Source: Deltaproteobacteria bacterium (GTDB taxonomy: Bacteria > Myxococcota_A > Polyangia > Fen-1088). From it: a DNA stretch of 57,048 bases. The notes under the pieces are model-generated. The model was not told the origin of the DNA. It saw nothing but the letters and a program-made list of their open reading frames with translations, and did not search any database. A program made the translations under genes and the position numbers. This document shows, piece by piece, positions 33,527 to 42,966 of this stretch; position 1 is the first letter of the stretch; every line of letters starts with the position of its first letter. The stretch is from the NCBI GenBank assembly GCA_016935975.1, contig JAFGPX010000257.1, positions 1-57,048 on the forward strand, written 5' to 3'.

Positions 33527-36316
33527 ATGCGCAGCACACTCAAGGACGGCAAAGACGATTGCGGGCCCGCGATCTGGCCCATCTGCGGCTTCCTGGGAGG
33601 CGCGCTCGCGGGCATCATGGACTCCCTCTGGACGATCGTCGGTGGTGTCGGCGCCTGCGACGCCGCCAGGCACGCGCAGCTCGCGTTTGTCGGGGCCAGT
33701 GTGACGGCCGCCGCCGGGGCCGTTCTGGGGCTGCTCATCGGCACGCTCGCGCAGACCGCGCGAAGGTCGCGCCAGCCGTCATCGATGGCCGCCACCCGCC
33801 CCCTGCGGCGTCGCATTTCCGGCGAAGCAGCGCTTGCGACGCTGGTCGCGGCGCCGGTCCTGCTCTACGACGCATTTGCGCTGTTTCACGGCCAGCGCGC
33901 GGCACAGATCCCCGGGCGTACGGCGCTTGCGCTCGCTCTGTTTGCCGGTGGCACCGTCGCGTTCTACGCAGCCGCGCGCGCCTTTCGGCTCCTCGGGCGC
34001 GCTCGAGGCCAAGCGGCGCGGTGGATCGCCGTTGCCGCGCTGGTTGCGGTCGCGGTTGTCGTGCACCACTTGGATCGCGAGTTGCTGCCCCGGCTCTACC
34101 CGTGGTTTCACGCGACCCTGGCAGGGGTGACGCTTCTCCTGATGGTTCTCGCCACACGGATCGCAGTCGAGGCCCTCGGGCGGAGCACCGACCGTGTCTC
34201 GGGCCGTCGGGCTCGTCTACGCGCGACGGCGCTCGCGCTCGGTCTGGCGCTGAGCGGAACAGGATTCTCGCTCTGGCTGTTGCGGCACAGCCACGCGTTG
34301 CGGTCCGCCTGCTACGAGACGACGCGGCTGACCGCTTGGGTTCTGCATGCCATTCCGCCTTCGTTGGTGTCGAGCGCCGTGGCCGCCGGCGACCTGCCTG
34401 ACGGCGAACCGGCTTCGGCGTCGTTGCCGAAGGGACCCCGGCGCCCAGACGCGGACGTCGTGCTCATCACCGTCGATGCTCTGCGGGCCGACCATGTCGG
34501 CGTCTACGGCTACGAGCGTGGCATCACCACGAACATCGACAGACTCGCCCGCCGAGGGACGCTCTGCGAGCGCGCCTATGCGCAAGCTCCCCACACCTCG
34601 TTCTCGATTCCCTCGATGCTGACGGGGACGTACTTCGCCACGCGGGCGCGTCTCGCTCCCGAGCAGGCCCCGGATTCCGTTGCCGTGGTGCTCGGCAGGC
34701 ATGGTTGGAAAACGGCGGCCTTCTACCCGCCGGCGGTGTTTTTCGCCGACGGCGCGAAGCTGAGGGCCTACGCCGACACGCACTACGGTTTCGAGTACGT
34801 GAAGTTCGAGTACGTGGACGCGCGCCGTAGGGTCGACCAGGTCATCGCCTACTTCGACCAGCGCAAGCCCTCCAAGGCCTTCGTGTGGGTTCACCTCTTC
34901 GAGCCGCACGAGCCCTACGAGGCACACGCCGAATTTTCGTTCGGAGGCGGGGATGTCGATCGCTACGATAGCGAAATTGCGTACGCCGACGCCGCCATCG
35001 GGCGACTGCTCGAGTGGCTGGGGAAGAACCGTCCGGGCGCGATCGTCGTTGTGTCGTCCGATCACGGCGAGGAGTTCGACGAGCACGGAGGGCGGTACCA
35101 CGGCTCGACCCTCTACGACGAGCAGGTGCGCATTCCCCTGATCCTGGCCGTACCCGGCGTCAGCGGCCGGGTCGTGCGGCGACAAGTCGAGCTCATCGAT
35201 GTGGCAGCGACGCTGCTCGGCCTTCTCGGCGTTCCGGCGCCCGCGCACATGCGCGGAACGGACCTCGGCCCCTGGTTGGCGACACCACCCGCCCCCGAGG
35301 AACTGCTGCCGCCGGCTTTCGCCGAGATCGAGGACAAGCGCATGATTGTCAGCGGAAACGAGAAGCTGATCTGCGACTTGAACTGGGGCTTCTGCGCGTA
35401 TCACGATCTGGCGACGGATCCGCACGAACGGCGCAACGCCGCCGACGAGTACCCGGACCGCACGCTGGCGCTACGGCATCGGCTCGACGACTGGCTGGAC
35501 GACCATGTTCGTCTCGATCCTCAACTCGACCGGGGAGTCGCTGGTTCCGATGGGACCCCGGTGCCGCGCGCCATCGAACGCGGGCGCCTGGGCGATCTGA
35601 TGGTTGCGGCCGAGCTGGCCGCGCTCTTGGCGCCGGACGTCCCGGCCCCGATCCGGCGGGAGGCCGCAGAACTCCTGGTCGCGTTGCCGGCCCGCCGCGA
35701 GACGGCCGAGGCGCTGGCGCGCGCGACAGAGGACGCGGATTCCGTCGTGGCCGCCTGGGCGTCGGTCGGAGCCGTCCGGCTCGGTCACCGCCCAAGCCGA
35801 GAGCGCGTGCGGCGCCTAGTCCGCGACGTCTCGTCGTCTCGCTCATTGCGCGTGCGCGGCGCATTGGCTCTGGGCGCCCTCGGGGATCGCGCAAGCGTAC
35901 CCGTGTTGGTCGAAGCGCTGCCCGACTGCACCGAGATGCAGCTCTGCCGGCTCGTCATCCAGCAGCTCGGGAGCCTGGGGGATCAGTCGGCCGTGCCGGC
36001 ATTGCTTCGGCATTTGCACACCGTACAAACCCGACGCGAAACCATCGAGGCACTTGGCGAGATCGGCGATCGTCGGGCGGCTGCCGCTCTGGTCGAAAGC
36101 TTGTCGCGCGACGAATATGTCCCCGTGCGCGTGCAGGCCGCGGTTGCGCTGGCCAAACTCAACGACCCCGTTGCGATCCCCGCTTTGGAGCTTGCCGCGC
36201 GGAGCGATTCGGAGCGAACCGTCGTGGCGGCAGCGCGAAACGCGGTCGCGACGCTGAGAGCCGGAGCCGGCACGTCGGCGACGCGACAAGGAGCGCCGTC
36301 GCTGCGCCGGCGATGA
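33527..36316 (+). CDS. Membrane sulfatase-like protein with C-terminal HEAT repeats
   Basis: The protein has 929 residues. GGAG lies 5 bases before the ATG. Several N-terminal membrane segments (about 15-290) are followed by a sulfatase/alkaline-phosphatase-fold domain. It has D-A-L-R-A-D-H for metal binding, P-H-T-S-F-S-I-P-S-M-L-T-G at the nucleophile, and S-S-D-H-G-E-E-F-D-E-H-G-G. The nucleophile position would be Ser360 in S-I-P-S-M. The Arg of the usual C/S-x-P-x-R formylglycine motif is Met, so modification to formylglycine is uncertain. The last 250 residues form HEAT-like repeats (A-L-G-A-L-G-D, Q-L-G-S-L-G-D, A-L-G-E-I-G-D), usually a protein-binding surface. It probably acts outside the inner membrane; the substrate is unknown. 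Confidence 0.82.
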   Translation: MRSTLKDGKDDCGPAIWPICGFLGGALAGIMDSLWTIVGGVGACDAARHAQLAFVGASVTAAAGAVLGLLIGTLAQTARRSRQPSSMAATRPLRRRISGEAALATLVAAPVLLYDAFALFHGQRAAQIPGRTALALALFAGGTVAFYAAARAFRLLGRARGQAARWIAVAALVAVAVVVHHLDRELLPRLYPWFHATLAGVTLLLMVLATRIAVEALGRSTDRVSGRRARLRATALALGLALSGTGFSLWLLRHSHALRSACYETTRLTAWVLHAIPPSLVSSAVAAGDLPDGEPASASLPKGPRRPDADVVLITVDALRADHVGVYGYERGITTNIDRLARRGTLCERAYAQAPHTSFSIPSMLTGTYFATRARLAPEQAPDSVAVVLGRHGWKTAAFYPPAVFFADGAKLRAYADTHYGFEYVKFEYVDARRRVDQVIAYFDQRKPSKAFVWVHLFEPHEPYEAHAEFSFGGGDVDRYDSEIAYADAAIGRLLEWLGKNRPGAIVVVSSDHGEEFDEHGGRYHGSTLYDEQVRIPLILAVPGVSGRVVRRQVELIDVAATLLGLLGVPAPAHMRGTDLGPWLATPPAPEELLPPAFAEIEDKRMIVSGNEKLICDLNWGFCAYHDLATDPHERRNAADEYPDRTLALRHRLDDWLDDHVRLDPQLDRGVAGSDGTPVPRAIERGRLGDLMVAAELAALLAPDVPAPIRREAAELLVALPARRETAEALARATEDADSVVAAWASVGAVRLGHRPSRERVRRLVRDVSSSRSLRVRGALALGALGDRASVPVLVEALPDCTEMQLCRLVIQQLGSLGDQSAVPALLRHLHTVQTRRETIEALGEIGDRRAAAALVESLSRDEYVPVRVQAAVALAKLNDPVAIPALELAARSDSERTVVAAARNAVATLRAGAGTSATRQGAPSLRRR

Positions 36317-36408
36317 AGTATGCTTGCGAGAACCACGGCCGCGTGCAGGTTTGCCGCGGGGTGGTGCCGCCGGTGCGTGTTTGCCGAGGTGCGCAGGCGA
36401 GGCGATGG

Positions 36409-39342
36409 CTACGGCGCTCTGCCGCCTTCGAGAGCGCGTTCCACGGCGCGCGTGAGGGTCTCGATGGTGTAGGGCTTGGCCAGCCATACGAGGCCCTTGC
36501 CGGCGGCAAGCTCGGCACGCGCGCTCGGAGCATGACCGCTGGCCAGGATGCCCTTCTGGTTCGGGAACAGCTGCCGGATGAGTTCGAAGATCTGCAGGCC
36601 ATCGAGCCGTTCGCCTAGGACCACGTCCAGGATGACCAGATCGTAGGGACTTCCGCCCTTCTGGGCCGCTTGGCTGAATACCTCGTAGGCGCGCGAGCCG
36701 CTTTCCACCGTGTCGACCTCGTAGCCAAGGTGGAGCAGAACCCTGTGGCAGGTGTGCAGCTGGATGGCCTCGTCGTCCACGACGAGGATCTTGGCTCGGC
36801 CGGCCGGCGCGACCGTCGAGGCTGCGACATCGTCTTGGACCGCCGGCACCAGGGGGAAGTAGAGCGAGAACGCCGTTCCCTCTCCCGGCACGCTCGCGAC
36901 ATCGATGAACCCCTCGTGCTCCTTGACCACACCATGGACGATGGCGAGGCCGAGCCCCGAGCCACAGCTTTCCCCCGGGCGCTTCCTGCTGAAGAATGGC
37001 TCGAAGACTCGCCCCAGATCCCGCGGCTCGATGCCGCAGCCATCGTCGGCGACCGTCAATACCGCGTAGTTGCCCGCGGGAATGGCTTCGTAGCGCGGCG
37101 TGGTCGTGGGGACGTGCTCGCGCCGAGTCCTGATCACGATCTCGCCACGCTTGTCGACCGCGTCGACGGCGTTGCGCAACAGGTTCGAAACCGCGCGCGC
37201 CAACTGCGATTCCGAGCCGCGAACGGCGATAGACTCGCTGCAGTAGTCGATCACCGTGTTGACGGTGCGGCTCTTGTCCTCGACCAGGCGCAGGGAATGC
37301 TCGGCCACGCACGACTTCACCAAACGGTTGAGGTCCACATCCTCCTTCTCGGTTCGGCCTTGACGGCCGAGCGTGAGCAGATCCCTGATGGTCTGAGCCG
37401 CGCGCAAGGCCGCGGTCTTGATTATCTCGACGTCGGAGATCAGTTTTCCGACCACGCTCTCGTCGGCCTGTACGCGGCCCAGCCCTCTGAGGACCAGATC
37501 CGGCAGGGCGACGAGCGGGCCTAAGGCGTTGTTGAGGTCGTGCGCCACCCCGCCGGCGAGCACGCTCAATGCCTCCATGCGCCTCGTGGCGGCGATGCGT
37601 TCCTGCACGCTGCGCTCGTGCAGCATGGTCTTCTGCACCAGCTCTTCGTGGAGACGGATGGTCTTGAGGACCGACGTGATCTCGTTGCGGAAGACCGCGT
37701 AGCTCCGGCCGCCGTCGGCGTGGTCGAACGCAGCCACGCCGAGGAGCTGGGACTCGGACGTCATGGGGAAGACCAGGAAGGTGCGGCGTGGATCGAGCGC
37801 CAGCGCGCTGGGCGGGAGCAGTCGGCTCGCAGGGAAGCTGGCCTCGGGCACGTTGACCGGCCGGCCGTCCCAAAGGCCTAGCACCGGGACGAGATCGGTG
37901 GCATCCGAGTCGAGCGCGCAAGATAGAAACGCGGTGCGAATTCCCGTCGCGGGCAGACCCTTGATCAGGGTCTGCTTGAGCGTCGGAAGGTCGAAGGCGA
38001 CAGAGGCCTGCTCGCTGACGTTCCACAGCGTCGTGTAGGTGTCCTCCAGGGTCAGACGCTGGCGCGTCTGCATGGTCGTGCTGGAGGTCGCGACGAGGTC
38101 CAACGCCTCGTAGAAGGCGCGCTCGCTCTCGATGTCGGAGAGGTCGGCCAACTCGTCGCGCAACCAGCCGATCGCGTCCTGGAGCATGCGGTGGCGGTCG
38201 GCGTCGTCGCCGATGTCCTCGAGCAGGGCACCCACCACCTTGGCAAAAGCCCGGCGGTCTCGCGTCGTCGTGACCTGCAAGGATTCGATCAGACGACGGC
38301 TGATCAACGCGGCGTCCTCCGGGAGGGCTCGCAGCGCGCTCGCCAGTCTCGGTTGCAGGGTTGCGAGCCGTTCGTGAAACTCGGTCGGCGCGTCTGGCCT
38401 GACGATCGCGGGAGAGGCCTTCGCTCGTTGCTCGCATTCGCACCCGCAGGAGCGGCGGCGGATGAACTGGGACGGCAGGGTAACACAATCGGGAACCTTC
38501 TGACCGGCGAGCTGGGCCAAGATGGTGTCGACAGCGAGACTCGCCATGCGTGCCAAGGGCTGTGCCACCGTGGTCAGCGGCGGGTTGCCGAGCGCGGCCA
38601 GCGGTAGATCGTCGAAACCGACTACGGGGATGTCGCGCGGCACCCGGCGGCCCCACATGCGCAATGCCTCGATGGCCCCCAACGCCATGTTGTCGTTTGC
38701 GGCCACGACGCCGTCGAAGGAGACCCCCGCGGCCAGAAGGCCGTCCATCGCGCTGCGGCCTTGCCTGGGCATGAAGTAGCCGCAAGCCACGAGCGCGGGA
38801 TCGAAGGCGATGCCGTTTCTCGCGAGAACGTCCTTGTAGGCCTCGAGCCGAGATTGCGCCTCGGGGTTTTCGGGCGTTCCGGCGAGAAACGCCGGCCGGC
38901 GGACCCCGTGCTCGCGCACCAGGTGCTCGACCACCGCTTCCATGCCGGCTCGATTGTCGAGGACGAGGCTGGGAACGCCCGGCAGCGCCAAACCGATACT
39001 GCACAGAGCGGCCGGTCGGTAGCTCTCGACCAGGCGTGCGACCGGATCCGCGCCGCAGAAGGCCGAAAGCATGCTCGACACGACGATGATCCCGTCGAAG
39101 CTGTCTGGCCGCAGCGTCCTGAAGATGGCGTTGTCCGTTGCGCCGATCTGGCCGGGCGCATCGAGAGGTCCGCCGTAGAGCAACAGCAGGTTGTGTCCCT
39201 CTTGGCGGCACTTGGCGTCCAGCGCCTCGCGCAGACTGGCCTCGTAGCAGCCTTCGAAGAAGTTCGCGTTGTCGACGAGAGCGGCGATGGTCAGACGACT
39301 CGCCCCGCCGGGTGCGGATGGCGGCTGCGCTTGGTTCTGCAT
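36409..39342 (-). CDS. Soluble hybrid histidine kinase with LacI-like ligand-binding domain
   Basis: The protein has 977 residues from ATG 39342. The N-terminus (about 15-320) is a periplasmic-binding-protein/LacI-type sensor (T-I-A-A-L-V-D-N, V-A-A-N-D-N-M-A-L-G-A-I-E-A-L, V-V-G-F-D-D-L-P-L-A) without HTH, signal peptide or membrane helix. A Cys-rich S-C-G-C-E-C link and helical and GAF-like parts follow. The kinase core has His601 (V-A-H-D-L-N-N), the N box (N-L-L-R-N-A-V-D-A-V) and G boxes (D-D-G-C-G-I, G-S-G-L-G-L-A). A C-terminal receiver has Asp906 (V-I-L-D-V-V) and Lys in L-A-K-P-Y. It should sense a small molecule, perhaps a sugar, inside the cell. No response regulator lies next to it. 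Confidence 0.87.
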   Translation of the reverse strand: MQNQAQPPSAPGGASRLTIAALVDNANFFEGCYEASLREALDAKCRQEGHNLLLLYGGPLDAPGQIGATDNAIFRTLRPDSFDGIIVVSSMLSAFCGADPVARLVESYRPAALCSIGLALPGVPSLVLDNRAGMEAVVEHLVREHGVRRPAFLAGTPENPEAQSRLEAYKDVLARNGIAFDPALVACGYFMPRQGRSAMDGLLAAGVSFDGVVAANDNMALGAIEALRMWGRRVPRDIPVVGFDDLPLAALGNPPLTTVAQPLARMASLAVDTILAQLAGQKVPDCVTLPSQFIRRRSCGCECEQRAKASPAIVRPDAPTEFHERLATLQPRLASALRALPEDAALISRRLIESLQVTTTRDRRAFAKVVGALLEDIGDDADRHRMLQDAIGWLRDELADLSDIESERAFYEALDLVATSSTTMQTRQRLTLEDTYTTLWNVSEQASVAFDLPTLKQTLIKGLPATGIRTAFLSCALDSDATDLVPVLGLWDGRPVNVPEASFPASRLLPPSALALDPRRTFLVFPMTSESQLLGVAAFDHADGGRSYAVFRNEITSVLKTIRLHEELVQKTMLHERSVQERIAATRRMEALSVLAGGVAHDLNNALGPLVALPDLVLRGLGRVQADESVVGKLISDVEIIKTAALRAAQTIRDLLTLGRQGRTEKEDVDLNRLVKSCVAEHSLRLVEDKSRTVNTVIDYCSESIAVRGSESQLARAVSNLLRNAVDAVDKRGEIVIRTRREHVPTTTPRYEAIPAGNYAVLTVADDGCGIEPRDLGRVFEPFFSRKRPGESCGSGLGLAIVHGVVKEHEGFIDVASVPGEGTAFSLYFPLVPAVQDDVAASTVAPAGRAKILVVDDEAIQLHTCHRVLLHLGYEVDTVESGSRAYEVFSQAAQKGGSPYDLVILDVVLGERLDGLQIFELIRQLFPNQKGILASGHAPSARAELAAGKGLVWLAKPYTIETLTRAVERALEGGRAP

Positions 39343-39529
39343 CGGAGCGTGTGGATCGGGTGTCGTCGGCAGCCTCGCTACAGGCATTGTAGGACGGAAG
39401 CCTTGCCATCGCCACGCGCTTGCTCGAGCGCATCGCCAACCAGAACCGAGCCATGCCCCGCGCAGGCGAGGACGGCCTAGCCGGCCTGCCCGCGTCCGCT
39501 CGGCGGCGCGCGCGGGCGCGACCGGACTC

Positions 39530-39628
39530 TTGCCCGACGACATCATGGAATCGCTCATCGAGCGCGCCGGCGTTGCGCTCTACGAGGTCAAGAAGACCAG
39601 GCGCAGCCAGGTCAAGACCTCGATCTGA
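39530..39628 (+). pseudogene. Possible GGDEF-domain C-terminal remnant
   Basis: The last codons of this frame read L-I-E-R-A-G-V-A-L-Y-E-V-K-K-T-R-R-S-Q-V. This resembles the conserved end of diguanylate cyclase domains (A-D-x-A-L-Y-x-A-K-x-x-G-R-N-x-V). No GGDEF motif or other part is found upstream, where the sensor kinase gene begins on the other strand. It is therefore at best a decayed tail. The match is short. Confidence 0.35.
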
Positions 39629-39659
39629 GCAGAAGCCCGCTGCGGCGGGCGTACCTTCG

Positions 39660-40259
39660 CTACTGACCGTCCTCGGGCATCAGTGTGACGTCGGCCTTCT
39701 CCTCCGGAGAGTAGCCGTTGAAAGTCTCGATGCCTTGCTTGGCCGCGTTTGGCAACTCTTGACCGAGCGAATTGAGGTATGCCTGGCCGGCTGCAAAATC
39801 GGGCGTGGTGACTGTCGTGTCGGACAGATAGGACGGGATGTTTTTCATCAGGCCACTCTTGCGATTGACCGCCCACAGGGAAGCCCGCGCCTTCCAGATG
39901 CCCATCTTCGGTCGCACCTCGACGTAGTACGTGCGGCCGGGTGCCAGCGTCGCCTTGGCCGTCTCGGTGGTTTCGGTCCAGACGATGAAGAAGTGCTCGC
40001 CCGGATCCAGGAAGACCGAGAAGCGGGCTCCCGCCGTGCTGTCACCCAGGAAGTAGCCGCGCTGGTCGATGATGGTGAAGATCACCTTGTAGGCCATGCT
40101 CGATGGCCGCACGAACACGACTCGCGCCTTGTTCGGGGGCGCGCCCATCGGCTCGGGGCCGGCCACTGGTCGCATGTAGTCCGACGTCGCGGCTCCGCAT
40201 CCGGAGGCGGATAGACCGATCACAGCCGCTAGCAGCAGTGCCTTCTTCGTAGTCAACAT
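39660..40259 (-). CDS. Lipoprotein resembling the DUF2846 family
   Basis: The protein has 199 residues. GGGAGGGGG precedes the ATG. The signal sequence ends at S-A-S-G-C (Cys21). The core reads V-V-F-V-R-P-S, then G-Y-F-L-G-D, F-S-V-F-L-D-P-G-E-H-F-F and L-A-P-G-R-T-Y-Y-V-E-V. This is the pattern of DUF2846-like envelope proteins, which carry a small beta-rich domain. No enzymatic residues are apparent. It is probably anchored to a membrane by its lipid and faces the periplasm. It is divergent from the HprK-like kinase gene. The function is unknown. Confidence 0.75.
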   Translation of the reverse strand: MLTTKKALLLAAVIGLSASGCGAATSDYMRPVAGPEPMGAPPNKARVVFVRPSSMAYKVIFTIIDQRGYFLGDSTAGARFSVFLDPGEHFFIVWTETTETAKATLAPGRTYYVEVRPKMGIWKARASLWAVNRKSGLMKNIPSYLSDTTVTTPDFAAGQAYLNSLGQELPNAAKQGIETFNGYSPEEKADVTLMPEDGQ

Positions 40260-40532
40260 CGTGCCCCCTCCCAAAGTGATTTGGCCATCATGCATTAAGT
40301 CGGGACCCACCGCAACGGCTTGCGCCGACAAGCCGTCGGTCCCTCGCGCCACTGGCCGCAGGCATCCGGCCCAGGCTGGATTCAATGCCGGTCGGTCTGG
40401 GAAACACGAGAAGGAACGGAGAGTGCCGAGTCGGACGGGCATGGCGCATATTTCTCCGGCTCTGTTTGTCCGCCCCGGTTCGCGGACCCAACGACCAAGG
40501 TGTAGTCTTGGGCTTGCGGTGGTCGCAGCATC

Positions 40533-41708
40533 ATGGCAGACGACTCGACGATGGTGCAAAACAACGAAAGCCGTCCGGCGACGGGCTTTGCACGTGGTGG
40601 TGTCGTCTACCGTTTCTGCGAGGCAGCGATTGCCGTCGAGCCCGGCGACGAGGGAAGCGAGCGCTGGTTGCGCGAGTTCGTCACGCCGTGGTTCACGGCC
40701 GAAGCGGCGAGAGACACTGACCCGCGCGTGCGCGTGGTGACCAGTGCGGCGCGTTTCGCGGAATTGGCGACCCGACAGGCGCGAAGTGCCGTGCGGCCGA
40801 TTCCCTGTTTCAGCCTGGCCAGCGCTTTGGTTTCGTACCCCGGCTGGGACGAGCCCGACGGGGCGCGTGTAATCGCGGATGGCGAATACGGCTGCTACTA
40901 CCGAGTGCTCGGCCGCGAAATCGAGATCCTGGCTCGGCCGCAGAACCGTCTGGCCCGTGTCGGGCTTCTGCGCGTGTTGCGCGAGTTGGCCACGCTTGGG
41001 GCCCTGGCCGCGCCGGAGATGCTTGACCTGCACGCGGCGGCCTGCGTCTATGGCGACCTTGCCGTCGTCCTGGTCGGCGGCAAGCGGGCGGGCAAGACGA
41101 CGCTTCTGGCGCACCTGCTTTCGTCCGGCGAGGCCGCTCTACTAACCAACGACCGCTTGCTGGTGGAAACCGGTTCGCGGCGAGCGTTCGGGGTGCCCGT
41201 GCTGGTGCCGGTGCGCGAGGACACCGAGCGGCGCTTCCCGGCCCTGGGCCATGGCTTGCCCCGCCAGGCCGGCCTGCTGCACGCCGACGAGCGGGCGCAG
41301 CGGGATGCGGCCGGCGCGGAAGCGGGTGCGCGCCTGGTGCTCTCGCCCGCGCAGTTTGCCGGCCAACTGGGCGCGGCCACCGCGGCCAGCGCCAGGGTCG
41401 GCGTCATCGTGTTTCCCGAGATCTCGTCGAGCGTGTCGGTCTGGTCGTTGCACCCGCTGCCGCGCGACGAGGGTGTCGTGCGCTTGTGCCGGGGACTCTA
41501 TGCCAACGGTCCGGGGCCGCGCGAGCCGACGATCTTTCAATCCGTCACGGGCCGCGCGGCCGACCCTGCGGCCCGAATGCGCCTGGCGCAGCAACTTGCG
41601 GGCGAGGTGCCGCTCGCAACCTGCTTGCTGGGCCCAAACGCCTATCGCGGCCAGGCTCGGGCCTGGTTGCGGGCGCTGCCTCTGGACAAGGCCGACGGAG
41701 GGCCGTAG
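40533..41708 (+). CDS. HprK-like kinase (HPr kinase-related)
   Basis: The protein has 391 residues. A degenerate N-terminal half is followed by a P-loop domain with Walker A G-G-K-R-A-G-K-T-T-L-L (about residues 182-192), D-L-H-A-A-A just before it, and L-L-T-N-D-R-L after it. This is the pattern of HPr serine kinase-related proteins rather than true HprK, because the HPr-binding C-terminal signature is not evident. Such proteins often accompany PqqD-like or peptide-modification genes, but none is seen here. It starts a plus-strand run with a TonB-like protein, a barrel-like protein and an ECF sigma factor. ATG 40533 is used; ATG 40551 is possible. Confidence 0.72.
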   Translation: MADDSTMVQNNESRPATGFARGGVVYRFCEAAIAVEPGDEGSERWLREFVTPWFTAEAARDTDPRVRVVTSAARFAELATRQARSAVRPIPCFSLASALVSYPGWDEPDGARVIADGEYGCYYRVLGREIEILARPQNRLARVGLLRVLRELATLGALAAPEMLDLHAAACVYGDLAVVLVGGKRAGKTTLLAHLLSSGEAALLTNDRLLVETGSRRAFGVPVLVPVREDTERRFPALGHGLPRQAGLLHADERAQRDAAGAEAGARLVLSPAQFAGQLGAATAASARVGVIVFPEISSSVSVWSLHPLPRDEGVVRLCRGLYANGPGPREPTIFQSVTGRAADPAARMRLAQQLAGEVPLATCLLGPNAYRGQARAWLRALPLDKADGGP

Positions 41709-41804
41709 CTGCCGGCCAGCGACCGGCGCTCTGGGTCGTATCGCTGCGGCGGGATCGCATTCGGCGTAACCTTGCGCCGAGCTTTCCGCTAGTATCGTCC
41801 CATC

Positions 41805-42875
41805 GTGGGTGCGAACGATTCCTGGGCAGATCCCAATGTGTCCTCGCAGGGCTTCAGTCTTCCCGTGGCCATCGGTCCGATGACCTTGCCCCCGCCACCG
41901 CCGAAACGACGGTGGGGCTGGGTTTTGGCCCTCCTGCTCTTCGTGTTCGCGGGCGGCGTTGCCGCCGGGCCCTTTCTGAGCGACTGCGCGTTCGAGGGAA
42001 TCCAAGCCGGGGCTGGGGTGCTTGCCAGACGGGCGCCGCGACTGCTGGGGAAATACCGACCGCCACCGCCCGTGATCACGCCCGAGACGGCGCGGCTCGG
42101 TGTCGCGCCCGCGCCGCCAATCGAAAGAGCGAGCCCCCAGGTGGCGGCCCTCCCCGCCGAGGCCGAGCCGTCGCCTGCGCCCTCGATCGAGCGGAGCGCC
42201 GCGCCGGAGCAGGCGGCAGCAGGCGCCCGGACTCGGGCGGCTGCCCGCGCAGCGGCTCGCGCCGAGACGGCCAGGGCCCGGGCGGCGGGCGCGCGCGCGC
42301 CGCGTGCCAAGGGCGAAGCCAAGGTCTCCGAGGGCGCGCGCGCGCCGGCCAGAAAGACGGGCAAGGCGCACGACCCCTTCGAGTCGGACGGCTCGGGCGG
42401 CGGCGCGCCCGCGCCTGTCAAGAACGAGCCGTCTGCCCCCGCGTCGGGCGGGCTGCGCTCGTCCGACTCCCTGGACGGCCTGATGGCCGACGTGGTGACC
42501 GAAACCAAGGGCAAGGGCAAGAAGAGCGTCAGCAAGGACATCGACGCCATGCTGAAGGACGTGCAGAAGAGCGGGCCCGCGCCGGCGACCAAGCGCGAAG
42601 CGCCGGCCGAGCGGCCGCCGCTTTCGCCATCCGACATCTCCAAGGCCATGTCCATGGTCAAGACGCGCAGCAGCGTCTGCGCGCGACGTCTGGGGCAATC
42701 GGGTATCGCCGAGTTGACCATCACCGTGGGCAAAGACGGCAAGGTCACCGCAGTGCGGGTGGGCGGCAAGGTGAGCGGCACTCCGCTTGCGGCATGCATC
42801 GAAAAGGCTGCCCGTGCTGCCAGGTTCCGGCCCAACGCCGGCCTGCGTTTCGACTACCGAATCGACGCGCGCTAG
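41805..42875 (+). CDS. TonB/AgmX-like inner-membrane protein
   Basis: The protein has 356 residues, starting at GTG 41805. One membrane helix lies at about residues 37-56 (W-G-W-V-L-A-L-L-L-F-V-F-A-G-G-V). A long Ala/Pro/Arg-rich, low-complexity region should span the periplasm. The last 90 residues form a TonB-like or AgmX/PglI C-terminal domain: M-V-K-T-R-S-S-V-C-A-R-R, I-T-V-G-K-D-G-K-V-T, and C-I-E-K-A-A-R-A-A-R-F. Proteins of this layout in myxobacteria are linked to gliding or envelope energy transfer; that role here is inference. It lies 96 bases after the HprK-like gene. Confidence 0.75.
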   Translation: MGANDSWADPNVSSQGFSLPVAIGPMTLPPPPPKRRWGWVLALLLFVFAGGVAAGPFLSDCAFEGIQAGAGVLARRAPRLLGKYRPPPPVITPETARLGVAPAPPIERASPQVAALPAEAEPSPAPSIERSAAPEQAAAGARTRAAARAAARAETARARAAGARAPRAKGEAKVSEGARAPARKTGKAHDPFESDGSGGGAPAPVKNEPSAPASGGLRSSDSLDGLMADVVTETKGKGKKSVSKDIDAMLKDVQKSGPAPATKREAPAERPPLSPSDISKAMSMVKTRSSVCARRLGQSGIAELTITVGKDGKVTAVRVGGKVSGTPLAACIEKAARAARFRPNAGLRFDYRIDAR

Positions 42876-42966
42876 CCGGCGCGTACCGCACGTGCGAGGC
42901 CATCGCCGCGCAGATAGCAGATAGAGGATGTCGGGGCCGTCGACTTGTGCGATCAATGAACGGTCG

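Noticed and set aside
35843-39454. 1203-codon open frame on the minus strand across the sensor kinase and sulfatase region
   Set aside because: It lies in another frame of the same strand as the histidine kinase gene, with Arg/Ala-rich, domain-free translation. It is a high-GC shadow.
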